DNA of 64,000 nt from Platerodrilus igneus (Eukaryota > Arthropoda > Insecta > Coleoptera > Lycidae), in the NCBI GenBank assembly GCA_036346225.1, contig JARFIW010001176.1, positions 1,749,884 to 1,813,883 on the forward strand, read 5' to 3'. The position numbers were made by a program, and so were the translations under genes. This document shows, in pieces, positions 1-9,297 of this stretch. Under the pieces are notes generated by a model, which saw nothing but the letters and a program-made list of their open reading frames with translations, searched no databases and had not been told where the DNA came from. Every line of letters starts with the position of its first letter. Position 1 is the stretch's first letter.

Positions 1-48
1 ATCATTGGCAATTATAGCGAAATAACTGAGTCCCCTTAAGGATTCAAA

Positions 49-131
49 AAACTACACATATTTAATGACCCTCCAAGAGAAGAATAATTTTATTATTTCA
101 TAAGCACTGGTTCATTCATATTTAGCAATTA
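49..131. repeat. Direct repeat, copy 1 of ~80 bp
   Basis: A stretch running from about 'aactacacatatttaatgac' to the run after 'actggttcatt' recurs in the same orientation at 408-490 with few changes and one small indel. The two copies are about 360 bp apart. No terminal structure or coding potential is visible, so the family is not named. Confidence 0.75.
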
Positions 132-407
132 AGTATGTAAAAGGAAAGAGCTAACCCAAAATTCAATGACAGTTGCAGATGCGCTGTGAACAATCCTATT
201 GCAATCAACTACAGATGCTTCCAACAGTTTGAGGAATCTTCTTAACATAAGTAAGTTAATACGGGCAGCTACAGCATCCACCTCAACTATCAAATTATTA
301 TTTTACACTCGCGAGATTAATATTAATTTTTATAAAATCCGGCTCGAAGGACCAGCATGTGAAAACAATGGTTTAATATGTCACTGTTCCACAGAAGCGC
401 ATTAAAC

Positions 408-490
408 TATACATATTTAATGACCCTCCACGAGGAGAAGGATTTTATTATTTCATAAGCACTGGTTCATTTCTATTTGTTATAATTGAC
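408..490. repeat. Direct repeat, copy 2 of ~80 bp
   Basis: Partner of the copy at 49-131, same strand. Shared blocks include 'catatttaatgaccctcca' and 'tttcataagcactggttcat'. The pair could be remnants of one short dispersed repeat or the ends of a ~440-bp duplicated segment. Confidence 0.75.
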
Positions 491-1689
491 ATTATTTTTT
501 TACAAACAACACTTACATAAAAGATCCGTCTAGCACACTATATTAATTTGTAAACCTGTTGTGTTTTACAACAGATTGGGTTGCCGAAGCAAAGGCTAAC
601 GGTTTCGAATCCGAGCTGTGTGGGAATGGCAGATCGATTCATACCTACAGCAATGATTTTTCATGAGTTTTTGATCTTATTCTGGTTGTTTGTGGATTGT
701 GTATACTAAATAGATATCGTATGATTTGACAGATATTGTATCTGTGGTTCGTTATATTGATAACAATACACCTCAGTTGTTCTAGTAACATTAACAACAT
801 TATGCCCTTCTAAAAGTTCTATTGTGAATTTAATTTTTGAATTTTTAGTTAATTCGATGTCTTTACTTCAAGCGGTGGTTCTACTTAGATTTTATCAGTT
901 AATATTGAATTTTTGATTTTTTCTGTTTGGTGGTGTCTGTTTCTCTTTGAAGCTCTTTTTTATATTTTTCATTCTTTAAGTATATCTGCAAAATTTTTGT
1001 GTCTTCTCGATCATTGGTCGCTACGGCTTAACATTTAATGAAAAATCATCACGTAATAGATTCTACTAACTCTGTGATATCTGTTTGGTATCGAGATTAC
1101 AATAATTTGCACAAACAACTTCTTTATTTTCAAATTGATGATTCAAGCCTTTTTTACAACTCGTAAGGATGATTGAAATTTTTTAAAATCTTTCACGACA
1201 ATTTACATTTAGCTAACCGCCTACAGTACTTCTACAAACTACAATGCTATCTTCTAAATTACTTACTAGCGAACCACTATAATTAACTATCCATGCACTA
1301 ATTATTAATTTATATCCATCACTACAGTAATTTATTTCACATGGAGCAATTTCTTTTAAACAGTATGTATCACTAACTTATTTAATATCACGAGTTTCAA
1401 AGTTATAAACTAGAGCTCATTTTGTAATCAAAGCTTCAATTAGAACTGCTCACTCAAAACCCTTTAACGGCTACTTATATCTTATTCAATTGTTCCAATT
1501 ATTTCGTGAACATACCTGAATATGCAAATAACATCTCGAATGTACCTATTATAATCTATATTACTCATAAGTACAAAACTCTTATGTCAATCAAGTCCTC
1601 CTGAAAAATATGGTGCTACAGGGCCTATCAATCAGTACAGATGCTTCGTTTACGTTATAATGAAATTATTCTGGTCAGTGATAGACTAA
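491..1689. other. Unassigned AT-rich DNA, possibly part of a Gypsy LTR
   Basis: No gene is recognisable. The part nearest 1690 lies directly beyond the polypurine tract of the minus-strand Gypsy element and is therefore probably its 3' LTR, but only one copy is in the window, so its far end cannot be set. Nothing else was recognised between 491 and about 1100. Confidence 0.4.
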
Positions 1690-1690
1690 A

Positions 1691-1712
1691 TAACGCTACA
1701 CTGCCCTTTTAG
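1691..1712 (-). other. Polypurine tract and 3' LTR start of the Gypsy element
   Basis: On the minus strand the sequence reads AAAAGGGCAG followed at once by TGTAGCG. A purine run directly upstream of TG is what second-strand priming in LTR elements requires, and TGT-x-CG beginnings are also seen in the LTRs of the gag element at 31171-36715 (TGTTACG). The site marks the downstream edge of the internal region and places the macro domain inside the element. Confidence 0.6.
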
Positions 1713-1844
1713 AGTTGTTCTGTCCCAGAAAACTCTGTGATCCGGACGTTAGAAGTTGTTTTGGCGGTACGGATAGTTGAAACCATTTCTGCAGTTTCCG
1801 CGTTGATAGAAATAGCAATCAACGTTTTACATAGTAGATGCCGT

Positions 1845-2240
1845 ACCCTTTGGATTGTAACCACACATCAAAATCCCGGTTTTCTCGACGAGTACTTCTA
1901 GCATATTTTGTACCACCCTCCAGCCTACAAACTATCTTGGGTATGACCAACTTCTTGTCTCCAAATTGTATCAAATGGCCCTTGAGGTCCACTAGTAACT
2001 TTCACATATCCTGGTAATTCGATTTACCAAAAGGCTGTTGCTTAGTCATATAATAGTAGATGCCACGATGTCGCTCCTTTAGCTGTGTGGACTTTCCGAC
2101 CTTGGTTGTTGTCGACGAAATTCATCCAGACTACCAAATTTTTTTTAGACACCTAAGCAAGTTCTTGGGACATAAGGTCCACTGCTACGCAATGTGCCAG
2201 GGAGTATTCCGATGGCACATCGAATAGATCACCTTGAATC
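1845..2240 (-). pseudogene. Macro domain (OARD1-like ADP-ribose hydrolase) relic
   Basis: Minus-strand translation, crossing several frameshifts, gives blocks in the order of an OARD1/C6orf130-type macro domain. They are GDLFDVPSEYSLAHCVAVDL (about 2232-2170), then KKFGSLDEFRRQQ (about 2144-2106), RGIYYYMTKQ (about 2070-2040), NYQDM and VDLKGHLIQFGDKKLVIPK (about 2020-1935), and NMLEVLVEKTGI (about 1905-1870). In the family this fold removes ADP-ribose adducts or deacylates O-acetyl-ADP-ribose. Here at least four frame changes or stops kill the frame, and the glycine-rich loop residues are changed. It lies about 110 bp beyond the GPY/F stop and upstream of the polypurine tract, so it belongs to the retroelement. 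A host gene fragment captured by chance is the alternative. Confidence 0.72.
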
Positions 2241-2352
2241 TTTTCCCTGGCTCCAAATCTTGCTTTGCCTGTGCCGTTGGACAGAGGCACAAACCAATCA
2301 TAGCTCGGTCCAGAAGTTTGCTAATCCTCTCGAACGCAACTCTTTGTTTGTC

Positions 2353-3560
2353 TCACTGCGGGTTCTTCTTGGGCATTACCGACACCATTAGTGTTCTTCC
2401 TTTTGGGAGCTTACGAATCCGGTATACAACGTCGTTAATTCTTTTTGCAACTTCGTACGGACCCTCCCAATGTCTTTGAACTTGGACACCAGTCCACGCC
2501 TTTCGTCTGGAGTTGTATATCCAGACGCAGTTGCCCTCCTGAAAACCAGACTTGAAAACTACCCTTGATTTCACATCTGGTTTTCATCCGAACGCTTGCG
2601 ATTGATATATTTTTCCTAACGTCACCATGCATGTAATGCATCTTGTGCTTGAGTTTCTCGACGTATCTCTCACCCACGATGTCGTCTCCTGGTTTACATC
2701 CATACCCAATATCACATGGTAGACGTATCTCGCATCCCAGCATAGCACGTACAGGTGTCTAATGCTCTCATGAACCGAAGACCGATAGGCCAATAAAATT
2801 AAATGTAAATATTGGTCCCAGTCTCTCTGATTTTGGGAGACTACCTTGGAAAGGTACTCGCTCAAGGTGCGACGGTTCATGTGCCTCAACATTCCATCCC
2901 TTTGCGGGTGCAATGCTGTTCGTCGGATCTTTTTCATCCTCATCAACCGGCACACTTCTTGTAACAACGCTGAATCAAAATTTCTGCCTTGATCGGCATG
3001 CAACTCCATAGGGATTCCAAAACGGCAGACCAGTTCCTTTACTAACATATGAGGTATCGTTGCAGCTCTTGATTTGGTATAGAATACGCTTCGCAACACT
3101 TCGCTAACTAATCCATACACACCAGAAGTCGGTCTCTGAGAATAAACCGGCAATATTGATTGCCACTCTCTCAAACTGGCTCCCCACGTTGTGTTGCCTC
3201 ATTAGAGCCTTACGGCTTCCCAATGGTGCACACAGCAGACACTTGCAACCGGCACTTTTTAACATCGTCTTTGCAGCCTACCCAATAAAATCTTGCTCGG
3301 ACTCTCCAGTCTTCTTAACGCTGTAGTGTTCTACCGAGGTTCCATTATGTAAATGTCCTAAACCACCGACACTCAACTTTTAGGAACCATTATCTGAAGC
3401 GTACTCACGGATGCATCTTTTTCAAGGATTGCACCAAGATTTTATTATGTCCAGTACGACTTCAGGATGCTACTCAACGGGCTAATGTTCCGCCAGAATG
3501 AACGTTCCCCTTGACTTTTCAACCCAGAATGACGACTTGGTGTTTGTCATTCTCCTATTT
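2353..3560 (-). pseudogene. Ty3/Gypsy integrase (HHCC, core, GPY/F), broken
   Basis: The enzyme inserts retroelement cDNA into host DNA. From the N-terminal side, the zinc-finger region is decayed (3180-3560) but keeps a WVGC-type end near 3280. The core follows at about 3200-2750, with HADQGRNFDS (catalytic Asp), LHPQRDGM and YLSKVVSQNQRDWDQYLHLI. The C-terminal GPY/F domain is at 2570-2353, with LQRPWEGPY-like wording seen as VQRHWEGPYEVAKRINDVVY. The core is split into overlapping frames at about 2750 and 2580, and several residues are altered, so no functional protein can be made. A stop at 2353 ends the pol reading frame before the macro relic. Confidence 0.88.
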
Positions 3561-3588
3561 CGTTGGTAACTGTAGAGGCTGCCAATCG

Positions 3589-4760
3589 TCATTGATCACG
3601 GTAGTCCGGCCAAGGGCCTTTCAATCCATCTAATGCCTTGCCCTTCGTGGTTTCTAAACTGTAATAGCCATTCAGAGCGGCGTGGTCAGTTCTGAAATGA
3701 AAATTTTTTTCGTAGAAGTACTTATAAAAGTGTTTAGCGGATTTCACCACAGTCAACAGTTCGCTTCTTGTAACGCAATAATTTCGTTCTAGTTTCGAAA
3801 GCATTTTCCTAAAGTAACCAATGACTCTCTTTTGCTTGCCTTGTATCTGGGATATTACACTTCCGATAGCGACATTGCTTGCATCGGTATCCAAGACGAA
3901 TTTGCCTTCCGCCGAGAATAACTTAAGATTGGATCTATTGTCTACAAATGCCTTAGCAGTTTGAATGCATTTTGGCAATCTTCATCCCAAACGTGATCGC
4001 GCTTCTTCATTCAACTTGTCAAGGGCTTGGCAATGTTTGGAAATCTGGAAACGAATCTTCTGTAGCAAGTACACAACCCCAGAAAACTGTGTCGGTGATG
4101 TTCGTTTTTTGGCATTGACCACTCTTGTACCTCCTTGCGGGTATGACCTAACACCGTTGTGTTTAACTACGTCTACTAGATATCTTACCTCTTCGCCTAA
4201 CAGGTGACACTTCTTTAGACTCGGCTTTATATTGGCTTCTCAGAGTCTTCAAGAGACTGCTTCCGAATTTCTCTAGTGTTTCTCCAAATATATGACACGT
4301 TTTCCACGATAACCCGCTCAGGATATTATCCATTAAACCTCGAAGGTGGCAGCAGCGTTGCAAAGCCCAAATTGCATGACTGTAAATTTTCCATAAGTCA
4401 ATACTAATGGTGAAAGCAGTTCTTTCCCGATTTTTGGGATTCATATCCACTTGTCTTTGAGAACCATGAAACTGTATATAGGGTGTCGTCAATCCTTGGA
4501 AGTGGGTAGTTATTGTTTTTGGTCACAACATTCAATCGTTTGTAGTACACAAAATTTCGTTGACCCATCTTTTTTCTTTACAAGCACAGCAGGCGATGCC
4601 GTATGGCTATCAGAATGTTCAACCATTCCATGCTTCTCCATATTTAATTATTTTCCGGTCTCGCATTTAGATAATAGAAGTCTCCTCGGCTGCTGTCTTA
4701 TTAGCCGGGCATTGCTTGTATCGACAAATAGGAGCTTCTCGGAAAAAAGAAATAAAGTAA
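3589..4760 (-). pseudogene. Ty3/Gypsy reverse transcriptase and RNase H, YxDD region lost
   Basis: RT starts near 4740 (wording like IRQQPRRLLLSK), continues with SPAVLVKKKDGSTKFC (about 4625-4575), a YPLPRIDDTL-like stretch, then QVDMNPKNRERTAFT (about 4450). At about 4330-4260 the text runs LSGLSWKTCHIFGETLEKF: the residues that should carry the catalytic YxDD loop between the two halves are missing. RNase H follows at 3978-3600 with FVLDTDASNVAIGSVISQ and a TDHAAL motif, the usual first Asp being present. Multiple stops and frameshifts are seen. Known function of the family is RNA- and DNA-templated synthesis of element cDNA; this copy cannot do it. Confidence 0.88.
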
Positions 4761-4829
4761 TTTAGAACAAACATTTTCGCTGCATCGTAAGCGAATGTGC
4801 GAAATAGTTGGAGGAATAAAGGAAAAGAA

Positions 4830-5395
4830 AAGGATTTGTAAGTTATGTTGGAGGATAAGGTCTTCAAGAAGGGAGCCTCGTTTGTCAGTGGTGTCGTTAT
4901 GCCATAGGCTTGATCGTGCGCTGGCGTCTGTACTTATAATTGTGGGTCGGTGTCTTATAACGTTAAGTACGTTATCTAGTTGCTGTAAGTGAGTGTTGAT
5001 GGCTTGTCCGTATTGAAAATAGGAGGAGATTAGGTATAGGGTGCCAGATTTCCAATGAAGTTCTATTGTTGTAGTTTGGTATGTGGAAAGGGATGGTATG
5101 TAGAAAGCATCTATTGTAGGGTCTGTGATGATAATGGCGGAGGTGAGGTTAGAGTCAGTTGGGGTAGGATGATTATATAATCTAGCGTATGGTGGAAGTG
5201 ATGGGATTTTGTTATTGATAAGGTGGAGTTCTTGTAATAGGGCAATGGAGATGTGATTTTCAGGAAGTGTTTTAATAAATTTCAGGGTTGCTGCTCGGGA
5301 ATGTTGGAGGTTAACTTGTATTGCATGAAGGGAAAGTTGGTTATGGGGAGAGTCTAGCGTTCGTTTTCTTTGTAGGGGTTTAAATTCCATAATCA
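4830..5395 (-). pseudogene. R1-like ORF2, apurinic-type endonuclease domain
   Basis: ORF2 begins at about 5392 with a Met overlapping the end of ORF1, as in copy B. The endonuclease nicks target DNA to prime reverse transcription. Family motifs visible are a QE pair about 55 residues in (LLQELHLINN), an ITDPTID block, YLISSYFQYG, and TDASARSSLW, which corresponds to the (S/G)DxNAxxxxW motif with Ser where Asn is usual. Homology to copy B ends after NLQIL at about 4830. What follows in frame is Gypsy-derived, so RT is absent. The altered catalytic-loop residue and the truncation make it non-functional. Confidence 0.82.
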
Positions 5396-6620
5396 ATACA
5401 ATACGACTTTTGTAATCTCGAGTGCTTGTTTGTATATGGGGCATTCGGGGTTAGTCACCATGTGGTCGTTCGGTTCGTTAATGCGTAAACAGTTCGTACA
5501 TGTCGGGGAGGCTGTCGTAGGTCGGGTGCAGTCTCTTATGGTATGAGGTTCTGCGCACCTTCCACAGGACACTTGGCAGCGGCACACTTTCGCCGAGTGG
5601 CTGAATCTTTGGCAATTATAACACCTGGTGACGGACACTAGGTCTTGCGTGCGGCAGGCCTTGTATCCTATGAAGAGGTGCGTATTGTTGGAAAGTATTG
5701 TTCTAAGTTGGGGGAAACGTTTATTATTAAATTGTCTGAGTTGTCTGTTTTTGGTCTACGTACTGCAACTGATATTTCTTGTGTATATATGTCTTCAGGT
5801 ATGAGGTTATGTAGGGAGTTTTGGGTGCGTCCGTGTTTGAAGTCTCCTTATCCAAGTCAAAGATAATTAGCTGGGGTTGTTTAAGAGTTGGGACGAGGAC
5901 AGAACAGGATTTTTGACTTAAGGTTGTTAATAATTTTATATGGGAGGGCTTATCTGTAAGAATGGTGATTGCGGATTTAGTGGGTCAGATATTTTTGATA
6001 TTGAGATTGGGAAGGGACGGCTGTAGGTTCGTTTTGATAATGTTTAATAAGGCAGAGGGGTCGTATCGGTTTTGGTAGGTTTTAATGTGATTAGTTTGGA
6101 AGATGGTCTTGTTGGGGGTGCGTGTTGGTTTGTGTAACGTTGCTGTTGCGTAAATAATTGGTGTGTTGATTGATGTGGATGGTTGTGTGTTTGTGAAGGA
6201 GGGTTATCTGAAGGATATTCTGTATATTTTTCTCTGCCGATTGTAGCTTAGTGGTCGTAATCTCGTTCTGGTGGACGGTTTCATTGGCGATAAGGATCAT
6301 TTCATTAAACTTAGGTATAAGGTATGTCGCGTTCAGTTTATTTATCTTGTTGATATCTTTCAGTACAAATTTAGTGATATCAGTTTTGATGTCGTTTATT
6401 TGGAGATAGTCAGATGTTCAGATGCAGGATCGTCTTCTTCTCTCGATCGCTTAGATTTGTGTTTCGAGGTGTTCGAACTCACGGATGAAACTCGCGAACG
6501 GTGTGGTGGAGAGTGCAGCATGACGGAGCTCTTTATGCAGGGGTCAGTGCCTCCACTGATGGTGGCGGTGGTGGTGCTAGTGGTGACGGAGTTATTAAGT
6601 TGTTTGATGTAATAGTTGTA
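5393..6620 (-). pseudogene. R1-like ORF1 (gag) with CCHC knuckles, copy A
   Basis: The C-terminal part (5638-5393) is open and carries three cysteine-rich knuckles: CYNCQRFSHSAKVC, CGRCAEPHTIRDC and CTNCLRINEPNDH. Upstream, pieces align by eye with ORF1 of copy B: an N-terminal serine-rich block with KHKSKRSREEDD (about 6440) and TTKLQSAEKNIQNI (about 6240). Between them the frame is broken by several stops. The family protein binds element RNA to form the ribonucleoprotein. This copy retains all three knuckles, including the cysteine that is a stop codon in copy B. Confidence 0.82.
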
Positions 6621-6625
6621 TGTGT

Positions 6626-8049
6626 TATTAGCTATGTTTGCTAACCCGATTTATCGTTATCTATGGATGTGTGGTGTTCAAGCTGTTGTTTGTTAGCGTT
6701 TTAGTGTCCAGATATTCATAAGTTTGAAGTTATTTATTTAAATACCTGTTTCCAAGAGTAATTTCTGCTAGATACTGCTGATTTTGGGATTGTAACTATA
6801 TCAGGATGACTAAATATGCTCATATTATGTACTGTGCGGATAAAGTTGTATTATTAATGGTCTTTTAGCACTTCACTTACGTTTGATAGGGAATTAATGT
6901 TCTGTGGTATCAAATTTTGAATTTCACTGCCTTTCTCTGTCACTTGTCACTTTTGTAAAATCCAAATATTTTTCAATTTGATTCCAATTGAGCTTTGTAA
7001 TATGGGGGGTTGCCGGAAGTAACTTACAACTTCTAAATAATAATTATAGTGTCAAATTTAGGAATGGTAAGGGACGATTTATGTCAATATCATAGGAATG
7101 CTAAAAATTATTTTTGCACGAAAACTTCAATCTACACAACAGAGAGTGCGTTCGCCAGATTTTCTCTTGTCTGTATCTTAATACTACTCGCTTTTCATAA
7201 TTTTATTTCCATCTTATTTCTTATTTTTTCTATATATTCTAACATCCATTTAGAAGAATTAAAAAATACACACTTGTTATGTTAGAATTTGTTTTCCGCC
7301 TTTAAAACTTCACTCACTGGCGTAAATTCGAACAAATACTACTCTGGAAATTAACAGATGCACTTGAACAACATAAAAAAACTCCTTGTGCAACTGTTGC
7401 GTCATCGTTTGTTAAAAAAATAAAATCGCCAAGGGATATTGTTCAATACTACCCTATCATAATCATTCATCGCACAAAACCTAAAAAACTGGAGCAACAA
7501 ATAGACGTAGGGCGTTTAGTAGGATTATGTATGTAGATGAGCTCTTGTTCCGGGTTATAGATTCGATATAATAGTGCACTTGATCGAGTGGTTTGCAGTT
7601 TTCAGCTCCCCCTTGTGATTACTAACACAATGACTTGAAATACTTTGTAATAGGGGGGTTGTATTTATAACGTGATTATTAACCCTTCTTCATGTGTACG
7701 GTATCAATTGCGTTTGTATGTGTTTAATAGCGACAAACTTAATTAAATCATGGTAGAATGTCATTGGGTATATGGGGTTGCAGTGTACGGTATATGGATC
7801 TTTGTCACGTTTAAGTATTTGCATATGCTAAAGTGATCGGAAGCTGCAAAGTTCTAAATACTACCGATATGCTTTCTTGAATTTTTTATGGAGTATAGAG
7901 AATATTTTGAATCCAACTAGGAATTCAAATGTACCACTTTGAACTTTTAAATTTTTATCATCTGCTATCACCTTTTCAGATTCACTGGCAAGAAATTTTA
8001 TTTATGTCTACGTAAAGAATACCGGAATTCTGCTTGAGTATTTTTTTAT
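6626..8049. other. Spacer between the head-to-head R1-like copies
   Basis: AT-rich, no coding similarity recognised. The phrase CTTTGTAATA followed by six or more G and TTG occurs twice (about 6993 and 7650), a short repeat without other context. The inverted homology of the flanking elements does not extend far into this spacer. Confidence 0.5.
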
Positions 8050-8061
8050 CATTTAGGATAC

Positions 8062-9297
8062 ATGACATTGTTACTAAACCTCCCACCATCGGTGAAAGCG
8101 TTAACACTCTTCAAGATGCTACACTCACTACCTCCGCGATTTCGAACATCCTCAGTGGGATCCAACGCCTCTGAGAATAAATCTAAAAGTCCGCGAGAAG
8201 AAGACGACAACACGGAACAACTGTCAATATCAACTTTAAAGAGAATCAGTGACATTAAAATAGACAATACTGAGTTCATATTAAAAGACAGCAATACGAT
8301 CAGCAAACTGAATTCTTCATACCTCATCGCTAAATTAGAAGAACTGGCCTTTATCGCTACAGAAAATTCACACCTACACGACATTGTCAGTACCAAATTA
8401 CAGTCAGCTGAAAAATCAATAAGAGATCTAACAAAGGTAAAGCTTAGTTCAGCACTTACATACATTGACCCACAACCATCTACCTGTGTCTCCACTCCCA
8501 TTACATACGCTGCCGCAACATCATCCAAAACAATTTCCCAACACGCTCCCCCAACAAGACCACCTTCTATAATTACCCTAAAATTGATCACATTAGATAT
8601 AACCACCTCAGCTCTCCTAAAAATCTTAAAAACTAACCTTCAACCGTCCCTTCCCAATCTCAACATAAGAAACATCCGACCTACCAAAACCACCGTCACC
8701 ATCCTAACAGACAAGCCCTCAGATATTAAACTTATTACAACCTTGCACCAACAATCCTATTCCGCTCACGTCCCAGCCCCAAAACAACCTCAGCTCATAA
8801 TCTTCGACCTAGACAAAGAAACTTTCAACACCGACGTCCTAAATTTCATTTTCACTCAAAACTCCCTTCACAATCTAATTCCTGAAGACCAGTACAGTAA
8901 CAAAATACACGTAGCAGTACGAAGACCTAAAACATACAACACGGACAATATGATCATCAACGTTTATCCTCGACTTAGAACAATCTTGACAAACCACACG
9001 CACCTGTTTATAGGATACAAGGCCTGCCGAACCCGAGACCTGGTATCCGTCACCAGGTGTTACAACTGTCAGAGGTTGGGCCACTCGGCGAAGATCTGTC
9101 GGTCCCGTGTATCCTGTGGCAGCTGAACCGGACAACACATAATACGAGACTGCACCAGGCCAACAACAACCGCCCCCACTTGCACGAATTGTCTAAGAAT
9201 AAACAAACCACGTGACCACCCTGTGACTAGCCCCGAGTGTCCAGTTTATAAACAAGCCCTAGACATCTGTAAAAGACGCATAGACTATGGACGTTAA
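8062..9297 (+). pseudogene. R1-like ORF1 (gag), one in-frame stop
   Basis: A single frame runs from ATG 8062 to TAA 9295-9297 with only one interruption, TGA at 9124-9126. It encodes a serine/charged N-terminus (KSKSPREEDD), a segment with TKLQSAEKSIRDL that may be coiled-coil, a threonine-rich linker, an RNA-binding-like middle, and a C-terminal run of CCHC knuckles starting CYNCQRLGHSAKIC near 9058. The stop replaces the second cysteine of the second knuckle: copy A has CGRC where this copy has C-G-S-stop. Reading on in the same frame gives the third knuckle CTNCLRIN. The ORF2 ATG at 9288 overlaps the end of this frame, so coupled translation is likely in an active relative. Confidence 0.87.

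Larger units (their letters stand above)
1690..4790 (-). mobile_element. Ty3/Gypsy LTR retrotransposon, decayed pol plus macro domain
   Basis: Reading on the minus strand from 4760 to 1690 the order is reverse transcriptase, RNase H, integrase zinc finger, integrase core, GPY/F domain, macro domain, polypurine tract and putative LTR start. This is the normal Ty3/Gypsy order with one extra domain. Gag, protease and the 5' LTR are absent: the 5' side of RT abuts a fragment of an unrelated non-LTR element at about 4790-4830. All frames are broken by stops and frameshifts, so the copy is dead. The wording of RT and GPY/F resembles the 412/mdg1-type insect lineage, a family-level judgement by eye. 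Confidence 0.88.
4815..6625 (-). mobile_element. R1-like non-LTR retrotransposon, copy A (5' part only)
   Basis: Minus-strand copy of the same family as the plus-strand element at 8050-12650. It holds gag (ORF1) and the endonuclease part of ORF2, then stops abruptly at about 4830, where Gypsy RT sequence begins within 100 bp. Loss of the 3' part is the reverse of what target-primed reverse transcription normally produces, so the truncation came later, by deletion or by recombination with the Gypsy element. A 247-residue open frame at 4701-5444 spans the junction and is chimeric. Confidence 0.85.

Noticed and set aside
580..640. B-box-like GGTTTCGAATCC, possible tRNA or SINE head
   Set aside because: The box has an extra T, no A box lies at the right distance, and flanking text does not match the SINE family of this window.
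8049..8606. 185-residue minus ORF
   Set aside because: Shadow of R1-like ORF1 on the plus strand.
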